DNA from: Sacculina carcini
Lineage: Eukaryota > Arthropoda > Thecostraca > Sacculinidae
Assembly: GCA_916048095.2 (NCBI GenBank)
Contig: OU696592.1
Coordinates: forward strand, 3,346,399-3,410,398
Length of the DNA: 64,000 nucleotides
Direction of reading: 5' to 3'
Within the stretch, counting starts at the first letter, position 1, and every line of letters begins with the position of its first letter. The notes under the pieces were generated by a model. That model was not told where the DNA came from. It worked only from the letters and a program-made list of their open reading frames with translations, and did not search any database. Of the stretch, positions 56,151-64,000 are shown one piece after another. The position numbers and the translations under genes are program-made.

Positions 56151-57160
56151 GTCAAATTGGTAATATGTGCTTTTGACTTTACACCGCCGTAACGTCCTTC
56201 AGATACACTTTGGAAAATTATAAATTATACCGTATTGTAGAAAACAAGATTTCTAGCACGATGATATAATTCATTTTTATGTGTTACAAATATTTACTGA
56301 GAAATAGTAGAAAAAAGAATTAATATCAGTCGCCCGGTGTTCAAGTGCAATTTTGGATGTATTTGAGAATTTTGCCAATTTTACACGTTTTTTGTATCAT
56401 TTGTGGGTATAAATTATAACTTTTCTTGTAGAACACAAAATTATCTATACAATACCATAATTTGTATAGCTGTACCATTGCTGGTATATGAGGAATAGAT
56501 AGGGGAATATTGACCAAAATATTCACGTTTTTTGTGCTAATTTTGCCTTTTTGCTTTTTTGTCATTTACACTTCACACCGCCGTAACTTTTTTTTAATAC
56601 ACTTTGGAAAATTAAAAATTATGCCGTGTTGTAGCAAACAAAATTCGCAGCATGATGGTATTATTTATTTAGATGTGTGATTATTAGTTTTTGAGAAATA
56701 GAGAAAAAAGTATAGAAAATCGGACGCGTGGAGTTTAAATAAAATTTTGAATGTAGATTGATTGTTTTCCATTTTACATGTTTTATATTTAGTTTTTGGG
56801 TATAAATTATTATTTGTTGAGTAGAACGAAAAATTTTCTACACATTGGTATAATTTTTATAGTTGTACCATTGCTGGTTTAGGAGGAGTAGTCTTCAGAA
56901 AATTGAACAAAATTTTCGCATTTTTCAGGGTTCATTTTGTCCTTTCACCGCTATAACTTTTTTTTATTTCATTTTTGAATTTTAAAATTTAATTTAAAGT
57001 GTAGACAAGAAAATTTCCAACATGATTATATATATTGTTAGCGGGTAGGCTCAGTGGTGGCCAAATAATAGCTGATAGAAAATGGACCAAGGAGGGTCGA
57101 ACAGACACACAGACACACACACACACACACACAGAGGATCTCTTTTCTATATATAGATAT
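56151..57160 (+). repeat. ~341-bp unit, subunits and tail, last copy
   Basis: Same module order as 32500-33950: unit, diverged ~170-bp subunits, ACACACACAGAGGATCTCTT and TATATATAGAT. Ends at the (TA)n foldback. Confidence 0.85.
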
Positions 57161-57164
57161 ACAT

Positions 57165-57169
57165 ATACT

Positions 57170-57247
<78 letters not shown>

Positions 57248-57280
57248 AAGCTTCAGACTGGCATGCTCGTGTTGCTCGTG

Positions 57281-57321
<41 letters not shown>

Positions 57322-57405
57322 AGTTTGTTGCTTCTTGTATTATCTGTGCTCACACCTCCATTAACTTAACAATGATAAGTTATCATATATCACTGTATAC
57401 GCTCA
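57165..57405. repeat. (TA)n foldback repeat
   Basis: (TA)n at 57175-57244 and 57284-57317. The DNA between (GACTGGCATGCTCGTGTTGC...) is the reverse complement of the right block of the family at 1108 and 44128; a forward block (GCCAGTTTGTTGCTTCTTG...) follows. The inverted parts could form a cruciform. Confidence 0.8.
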
Positions 57406-57644
57406 GCTGTTCGGCAAGTCGTTGTTACTCTCTCATATCTGACACCATGATATCCACCATCTTGCAGATGGTTTTCATCTTCGCCTAGAAAATTCATGTT
57501 TGCAATTTCATTTGATTCACTCAATCGCTCTCCCACTGCTGACAGTAAAACGAAATGTTTTCGATGAATCTTATCTTCGGCTTTCAAGTTGGTTTGAAGT
57601 GCACATTAACATGAAATTGTTAAGTACACACGAATATGCAATTG

Positions 57645-57770
57645 TTCCCTACGCGTATTTTTGTGATTGATCTCGCGCTTGTTTGAATATGCGCGTTATT
57701 GAAATTATATTATTATTGTGATGGTCAAGATACAAATACGACACCATTGGGCAATATGGAAGTATACTAA
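57645..57770. repeat. 133-bp dispersed repeat, copy 2
   Basis: Matches 36341-36473. Here it is followed by a TACTAAGCA-rich stretch. Confidence 0.75.
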
Positions 57771-58156
57771 GCAGCTTATTATACTAAGCAATTAGCATAC
57801 TAAGCATGTTACAATTTATTGCATGCATTACATAATACTAAGCTTATTAAACATACTACAAGCATACTACTGATGAGACATAAACTCATCATACAAGCAT
57901 AGGTAAAATATCTTAGCAAAAAGTTAAAGGATATAAAATTAAATAAGTAAGCGACCGATACACAGACGCACACGAATTAGGTCAGGTTAGTTAAATTAAT
58001 GTACAAACTAATAGGTTAAATACAGCATATTGTACATAATATTCTCACAGCGCATAACAACACAGCCCAATGCACAACACAAATCACAGCTCAATACACA
58101 ACATATTTTTGCACTATTAAAATCAGGCATTCATTGTTGTAAATGTCCATTAAGCA
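57771..58156. other. Non-coding DNA, nothing recognised
   Basis: Local TACTAAGCA/TATTA repeats near 57765-57870; no ORF or motif. May include the 3' UTR of the hAT gene. Confidence 0.4.
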
Positions 58157-59735
58157 TCAATGGAAGTATTTCTTCCTCAGTTTAGTGTCAGCGAACGTGT
58201 CTACCAATTTGTCGTAATCAAGAGACTTAGCAACAGCATGTTCAATTGATATTATTGCTAGCGCATTCAGTCGCTCATTTGACATGGACGACCTCATGAT
58301 GTTTTTTATCAGTTTCATCCTGCTGAAGCTTCTCTCAGCACTGGCGACAGTTACAGGAGTTGCAAGCATAATCCTGAACACAATACTGGTGTTAGGATAT
58401 ATTTCAGTGAGGCTGTTTATGCAAATGTAATCCAGAAAGTCTCTAGGCTTGGTGAGAGAGTTGTTGCAGACAGCAATGGTGAAACGACGAAGCTTCAACT
58501 CAAGTTCTGAAGCATTTATATCATCCATCGTCTTTTCGAAGATTTCATAGTGCATGAGTAGCGTATTGTTGTCGATATACACATTTAACTGTGTCATATT
58601 GTAGAGAAATCCAAACAAATTCAGCCACTCAGACAATTAATTGAATCTATAATTCAAAGCTGATTTGATTTGGTCCATGACTGTTAGGAAGAACTGAGAT
58701 CTGAAAATCACTCAGACAATTGAATCGAAAATTCAAAGATGATATGATTTGGTCCATGACTGTTAGGAAGAACTGAGATCTGAAAATTTCTTCTTCGCGG
58801 AGAGGTACTTCATCTTCGCATTCATAATCGAACATTGTCTTTTTCCGCCGAACTCTTTTTTCAGGAAATATTGTCTCAATGTCCAACCGTTGAGCAATCT
58901 CTGATGCGACACGGTTGGCTGTAGTAAACCCTTCCTCTCTGAATTTTTCAAAAAACCATGCAGTAGCTGTTACCTCTGCCTGCAGCACATCTATTGTTGT
59001 TGATGATGATTGTATTAATTTGCTTGTTTTATTTATTTGAAATAATATTGCATGCCAAACGTAGATCGCGATCAGAAAGGGCCATTTCTTCAGAGTTTCG
59101 AGTAGTGCACTGGCTTCCGTTGCTGTTATACCATCTTTTGACTAACGGCATACTCTTTTAGCGATGTCAATGCTTCACAAACCTCCCTCATGTGGTAGCG
59201 GAGCGGCTTGATTGCTTCGATTCGTGACTCCCACCTTGTATCTGAGAGTCCCTTTAGAGAAATTGGCATTTTCTTCTCTAGTATTGCCCATCGATGGCGA
59301 GAAGAACTAAACAGCACATATAATCTGTTAATGACACCAAACAGATTTATGGCAAAGTTTGACGACTTAGCAGCATCGGCGACGACGAGGTTCCATGAAT
59401 GAGAGCCACATGGACAAAACAATGCACGTTGATTCATTTTCAGTATACGAGCTTTCATACCTTTGTTTTTCCCGCTCATATTGGCTCCATGGTCATATGC
59501 CTGTCCTCTCATGTCTGATATACTGACATTGAGTTGTTCAGCTTTGCCAATAAATGACTTCAGCAGACCCTCACCAGTTGTGTCGTGAACATTGAGAAAA
59601 CCAAAAAACGCTTCCCTGATCTTGATGCTAGATCCGTTCATACATTCAATAAACGTAAAATCGAAACGAATCGTAAAATAACTGATATTTGCTTTTTATG
59701 AGATACGTCAGGAGTGCAATCAGGAGTGCAACCGT
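58157..59735 (-). pseudogene. hAT transposase, ZMYM1/DUF4371 type, decayed
   Basis: Minus-strand pieces in order: DCTPDVSHK near 59730 (start of the catalytic RNase-H-like part, then a frameshift or stop near 59645); 59641-59126 with GFLNVHDTTGEGL, RGQAYDHGANMSGKN, CGSHSWNLV, and LSDTRWESR; a frameshift near 59128 and continuation with LLETLKKWPF and EVTATAWFFEKFREEGF (58988 on); and 58636-58157 with the hAT dimerisation motif TVASAERSFSRMKLIKN--RSSM--ERLN-L. An internal tandem duplication of ~80 bp (58626-58786) breaks the last junction. The N-terminal zinc finger is absent. Cut-and-paste transposase by family; this copy cannot be functional. Confidence 0.9.
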
Positions 59736-61118
59736 TACAGTGCAGTGAGAGAGTATATGTGTGTGTGTGAGATTGTGTTTGAGTGTGTCAGCGTCTTATT
59801 TTGTCTGTGTGATCGTGTATGGATAAATTGTGTATGGCGTGCGAGAGTGTGTGAGCGAGTGTGTGTAGTTGTTTCGGCGTGTGTGTGTGTGTGTATGCGT
59901 TTAGTGAAGTGTGCATGCCCCGCGGCGGCGAGCTAGCTAGTATCACACACACACACGCACACAAATACCTATCATATTTAATTACGTAGATAATTGTTTT
60001 ACTAATAAAGCACGCATTTAAACCAACATCTACATTACCGACTGTTACCAGAATGTATGAATTGCGCTATATTTCACTGATACGTAAGATTATTATCAAA
60101 TCAGAAGTATTAATTTATACACTAAGAGAAAATAATTCATTGTACCAGGCAGGAACAACCGGAGTAAGAAATTGGCATATCATATATACAGTTCAGACAA
60201 TACGTGTGTATGTGTGCATATCTGCTATGTAGGGAAAAGCTAGGTATTTTTACCCCAATCTTGAGATTATGTGAGAAACAAGATATAATTTGAACAAATG
60301 TGAAATTTACTAATGAAAAAATAATTTAACAATAATCACGTATAGTAATAATGTATGACACAAGCTTGTGTCATAGCCGTATTATGTATATATTGAACTA
60401 ATCTATATTTATTCGTGAGCAATCTTTACTTCAATCTATAGTCTTCCCTGATCGTTTTGTCCTTCAATTCAAGGCTGATGTGTTAGTATTTGTAGGCTAC
60501 AGTGACAACACCATATTATTATTTGTTATTGCTGCTGTTGTTGTGGATCTGTAAGATGATTAGGATGGTCTCACCAGCTCTGAAAGCTGTTCAGATAGCA
60601 CACAATTACACGTCACACACATTATGACATGTGGCATGTGGTCCTCGATTCTCAGTATTATATAGTGAGAAATATTAGAATGAGACGTCGATAATTAATT
60701 TAAATAGAGTAGATTATACGATCAGCAATCATGTAAAGCTGGATTATAAGCAACGGTGGTGACAAATAGAACAAGGTGTAATATATGGGATATTGGCGAG
60801 TCTATGAGATGTAGTGTCGCAACCATTGCTGCTCCACTGTCCAACGCATAACTGCCTAACATTAACCTTCGTATTGATTGCAATTTATTTTTCACATTTC
60901 CAATGTATCATTGCGGTAATATGATTGAATAACGTATACCGAATTACTCCAGCTTATTATCTTAATTCATTCATCTAAAGACAAATAAATTGAGTGCTAC
61001 AATACAATGGAGGTGTTTCACAATACTACAATACAATGGAGGTGTGTGTATGTGTATGTCCTAGTGTGCGTGTGTATGTGCTAGTGTATGTGTGTGTGTG
61101 TGTGTATGTGTGTGTGTA
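59736..61118 (+). repeat. Repeat family R, right two-thirds
   Basis: From GCAGTGAGAGAGTATATG through CCCCGCGGCGGCGAGC to the TG-rich end, matching 21105-22530 at high identity. The left part is replaced by the hAT fragment. It contains an empty site of the minisatellite-terminated element at 60812-60813. Its terminal TG tract joins LINE-D. Confidence 0.85.
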
Positions 61119-63983
61119 AAATGTGCTTTATTAAAATGTGCTTTCTTGAATTTTAGGTCTATTAGGTCTAAAATATCACTTTTTGCGTCCATCCTTCCTA
61201 AGTATGATATTTTTCTGGTTATTGAATCGTGGCTCTCTGTTGCTGAAATATCCTCCTTTGACCGCTCTCTTCCTGCTGGTTACTCAGCTTTTCATAAATG
61301 TCGCCCTTTGAATGTCACTAATTCTACTAAGTGCTCTGGCGGTGGTGTTTCTTTTGTCTATAATTCTAGCATCATTAATGCCTATCTATGTAATGTAGAA
61401 ATTCCTATTAAGTCATTTGAATACATCTGTTGTAAAGTAATAGGTAAAACTACTCTGCCTGTATGTATTGTCAACATTTACCGTCTTAATTCTTTCTCTT
61501 CCTCAATTTTTCTTGATGAGTTTTCTTCTCTTATAGACACACTTCTTCCAATTTTCTCTTCTAGGATAGTGATTTGTGGTGACTTCAACCTTTGGGTTGA
61601 TGCGCCCCATCTCAAGTCTTGTTCTTCTATGTTTTTACAATTAATCGATTCACTAGGTCTTCGTAATCATATATGCTGCCCTACTCATGTTCACGGTCAC
61701 ACACTTGATCTCCTCCTTTCTTTCTCCGATTCTACTATTCTTATTAGAGATCTCACTGTTTTTCCTATTGATTCCTTCATTTCTGATCATTCATTAGTTG
61801 AATTTTCTGCCCGCCTCCCTATCACTTACAAATCTCCCAAACTTATTAGTTTCTCGGATTATCGTAACGCTGATTTGGACTCTCTTTATGTCAATATGCA
61901 TTTGTCTTTCGCTACTGAATATTTCGTTCATATACCACCTAATTCTCTCTTAGGATACTTTAACTCATCCCTCGATTCTCTCAAATCAACCTTTATTCCT
62001 GTTAAAGTCTTCCGTTCCACTAATACTCGCTGTCCTTGGTTTAACTCTGATATTAAAAATTCAAAAACCTCCCTGCGTCGTCTTGAACGCCAATGGCGTC
62101 GTCTCAGGACTGACTCTTCGTGGCAATATTTCTGTTCTGCCCGCCGTCATCATCATCTTCTTTGTGATTCCGCCAAAAAATCTTACTATAATTCTAAAAT
62201 TTCTTCCTGTCTCAATTCTAAGAAACTTTGGAAGCTTTTTGACAGTCTTTTAGGTAATTCCCGAAGTCTTGTTTTCCCAGATTTAGCCTCTAATCAGTTA
62301 CCTTCTATATTTATGAATTTCTTCCAGTCTAAAATCGATAAGATTCGCTGCTTGTTCCCTGCTGCTCTACCATTATCCTCTCCGCCCTTACCCTCCTCTG
62401 TTTTTCACTCTTTTACTTTAGTTACCATTTCTGACTGTAGAACTATTTTAAGGCATGTTAAAATCCATTCTTCATCTCTCGACCCCATTGATCTTTCCAG
62501 GATTCCTCACTCCATTGAATTGCTCCTTCCTTTCTTATCTAATTTCATCAATGCTTCTTTCACTCTTGGGGAATTTCTTGCATCTAAAACTGCCAGTATT
62601 CTCCCTATACTTAAGAAATCTGATCTGGATGCTAACACGCTTTCTAACTATCGACCAATCTCTAGAATTCCTTGGCTGTCTAAGGTTCTTGAAATGGCTG
62701 CCTACATACAGATATCTGAATATCTTGAATCTAACAATTTGTTTCTTCCTGAGCAGTCTGGCTTTCGTCACTTTCATTCTACAGAAACTTCTCTAATTTT
62801 TCTCTATGATTCTATTCTCAAATCTACTCTCTCTGGTAATGATGTTCTACTTATACAACTAGACTTCTCTGCTGCATTTGACACTGTTAATCATCTGCTT
62901 CTTATTGATACTCTGTTAGATTTAGGCATTAGCGACACAGCTCTCTCTTTCTTTCGCTCTTATCTTTCTGATAGACTTCAGTTTGTTTCTACCTCTGCTG
63001 ATTCTTGTAGTGACTCTTGCCCACTAACTTGTGGTGTACCTCAAGGCTCTGTCTTAGGTCCTCTCCTCTTCAATATGTATCTTATCTCTGTAGGGAAAGT
63101 TCTTCGTCGTCACGATGTGTCCTTCCAAATATTCGCTGACGACATTCAAATCCTTCTCTCGTCTGAGTCTATTTCTCACTCTTCAGTCCGTACCATCCTA
63201 TCTGATATAGAAAGATGGGCGTTCACTCGTCATCTCAAACTTAATCCTGATAAGACTAAGTATATTCTCTTTCCATCTTCTAATAGTACTACTTCTCTTA
63301 GTATACCTCTATCCTGCTCTGTACGTAGTCTTGGTATCATTCTCGATAGCTCTCTTTCTTTTGATTCACACATCTCTGACATTATCAGGTGCTGTAACTT
63401 TCAACTAAGGCGTATCTATTCCATTCGTAGATATATAACTATCTCTGCTGCCTTTAAGTTAGCCAACTCATTCATCTTTAGCAAAGTTCAGTATTGCTGT
63501 TCTCTTCTACTATCTCTCAACCACCGCCAGCTTAGGAAACTTCAATCTATTATTAATAAAGCATGTCGTATGATATTTAATCTTCCTTCGGGCTCTCATG
63601 TTTCTTCTTCTTTACAAAAACTTAGGTTACTTCCCATTAAGGCTCTTGTTGAGTATCGTATTTGTTTAATTATTCATTCAGCTCTTCGTCTTCGTAAGCC
63701 TGCGTATCTGTTTGACCTCCTCTCTTATAAAACCTCATCTCTTTCTCTTAGGTCTTCTAACGATCCTTTTCTACTAGTTGAACCATCCTTTCCTTCTAGG
63801 CATTCTCACTACAATCGTTGTTTCTCTATCTTAGGACCTCGTATCTACAATAGGCTATCTCCCTCAATACGCTCAATCAAATCTCTATCTCTTTTCAAAA
63901 AACATAGTAAAAATTTCTTTCTCACTAAGTCTTATTACTGTCTTAATAATATTGTATATATTAGTACTGAATATAAGGTCTGA
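61119..63983 (+). CDS. LINE-D ORF2: AP endonuclease-reverse transcriptase
   Basis: An uninterrupted frame of about 950 codons, nominally opening at an ATG in the (TG)n tract (61092), which adds poly Cys-Val and is not the natural start. Endonuclease: AFLNFRSIRSK, VIESWLS, GGGVSFVYN, GDFNLWVD (about residue 162 from 61092), TLDLLLSFSD, SDHSLVEF (about 230). Linker: RRLERQWRRLR, YFCSARRHH. Reverse transcriptase: NYRPIS (about 518), EQSGFR--HSTET, LDFSAAFDTVNH, CGVPQGSVLGPLLFN (about 646), FADD (about 682). C-terminus: EYRICLIIHSAL, GPRIYNRLS. Stop TGA at 63981-63983. No ORF1 precedes it: the copy is 5'-truncated at the microsatellite. The unbroken frame implies a recent insertion. Jockey/CR1-like. 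Confidence 0.93.
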   Translation, partial: KCALLKCAFLNFRSIRSKISLFASILPKYDIFLVIESWLSVAEISSFDRSLPAGYSAFHKCRPLNVTNSTKCSGGGVSFVYNSSIINAYLCNVEIPIKSFEYICCKVIGKTTLPVCIVNIYRLNSFSSSIFLDEFSSLIDTLLPIFSSRIVICGDFNLWVDAPHLKSCSSMFLQLIDSLGLRNHICCPTHVHGHTLDLLLSFSDSTILIRDLTVFPIDSFISDHSLVEFSARLPITYKSPKLISFSDYRNADLDSLYVNMHLSFATEYFVHIPPNSLLGYFNSSLDSLKSTFIPVKVFRSTNTRCPWFNSDIKNSKTSLRRLERQWRRLRTDSSWQYFCSARRHHHLLCDSAKKSYYNSKISSCLNSKKLWKLFDSLLGNSRSLVFPDLASNQLPSIFMNFFQSKIDKIRCLFPAALPLSSPPLPSSVFHSFTLVTISDCRTILRHVKIHSSSLDPIDLSRIPHSIELLLPFLSNFINASFTLGEFLASKTASILPILKKSDLDANTLSNYRPISRIPWLSKVLEMAAYIQISEYLESNNLFLPEQSGFRHFHSTETSLIFLYDSILKSTLSGNDVLLIQLDFSAAFDTVNHLLLIDTLLDLGISDTALSFFRSYLSDRLQFVSTSADSCSDSCPLTCGVPQGSVLGPLLFNMYLISVGKVLRRHDVSFQIFADDIQILLSSESISHSSVRTILSDIERWAFTRHLKLNPDKTKYILFPSSNSTTSLSIPLSCSVRSLGIILDSSLSFDSHISDIIRCCNFQLRRIYSIRRYITISAAFKLANSFIFSKVQYCCSLLLSLNHRQLRKLQSIINKACRMIFNLPSGSHVSSSLQKLRLLPIKALVEYRICLIIHSALRLRKPAYLFDLLSYKTSSLSLRSSNDPFLLVEPSFPSRHSHYNRCFSILGPRIYNRLSPSIRSIKSLSLFKKHSKNFFLTKSYYCLNNIVYISTEYKV

Positions 63984-64000
63984 TTGTTTCCTTATTCTGT

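Noticed and set aside
31100-57160. CRISPR-like array of a conserved box with spacers
   Set aside because: Box spacing is irregular (150-700 bp), the intervals are themselves repeated, and the context is a eukaryotic repeat field with no cas genes.

Overview
The window looks like intergenic, repeat-dominated DNA from a metazoan, most likely an invertebrate. I see no single-copy host gene. The evidence for a metazoan is the mix of contents: several non-LTR retrotransposons (LINEs) with AP-endonuclease plus reverse transcriptase ORFs, Ty3/gypsy-like LTR retrotransposons, a decayed ZMYM1-type hAT transposase, tRNA-derived SINEs, Tc1/pogo-like and hAT-like MITEs, and long (TA)n and (CA)n microsatellites on an AT-rich background. 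The species cannot be named from the sequence.

Layout. 1-981: 5' end (LTR, primer site, partial gag) of a minus-strand LTR retrotransposon that runs off the left edge. 982-6640: a repeat with a (TA)n core, then LINE-A (minus) interrupted near 3955-5000 by the 3' end of a different LINE. 8270-12910: a complete, apparently young minus-strand LTR retrotransposon (LTR-RT1) with near-identical LTRs, intact gag and pol, and target duplication GTATC. 13.4-18.6 kb: two copies of a tRNA-Val-like SINE and the 5' half of LINE-C. 19077-20316: a TA-flanked inverted-repeat element whose termini are built from a 21-bp minisatellite. 20.3-26.4 kb: copies of a family I call R, LINE-B inside a (TG)n tract, a hAT-like MITE, and a ~500-bp (CA)n tract. 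26.7-28.5 kb: an inverted pair of fragments carrying the same short ORF. 29-31 kb: decayed LINE, short repeats and a second SINE type.

31-57 kb: a 26-kb AT-rich repeat field. It consists of modules with a GC-rich box (CCCGCCCGTCGTGCGG) and ~341-bp tandem units, in direct and inverted order, with recent duplications of 2.1 kb (tandem) and 2.6 kb (dispersed). It is interrupted at 37091-42254 by a second LTR retrotransposon (LTR-RT2, damaged, target duplication CTCTT) that sits in the 3' UTR of a LINE fragment. 57-64 kb: another (TA)n foldback repeat, the decayed hAT transposase, another R copy, and LINE-D with a long open ORF2 reaching 63983.

Most notable signals: (1) all three LTR elements carry, immediately after the LTR, the same 12 nt (AGCTATTTCGGC). 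It is complementary to nucleotides 1-12 of metazoan tRNA-Phe rather than to a tRNA 3' end, which suggests priming by a cleaved tRNA 5' fragment. (2) LTR-RT1 has a textbook -1 frameshift signal between gag and pol (GGGAAAC, 6-nt spacer, perfect 11-bp stem). (3) The minisatellite-terminated TA element has two empty sites elsewhere in the same window.
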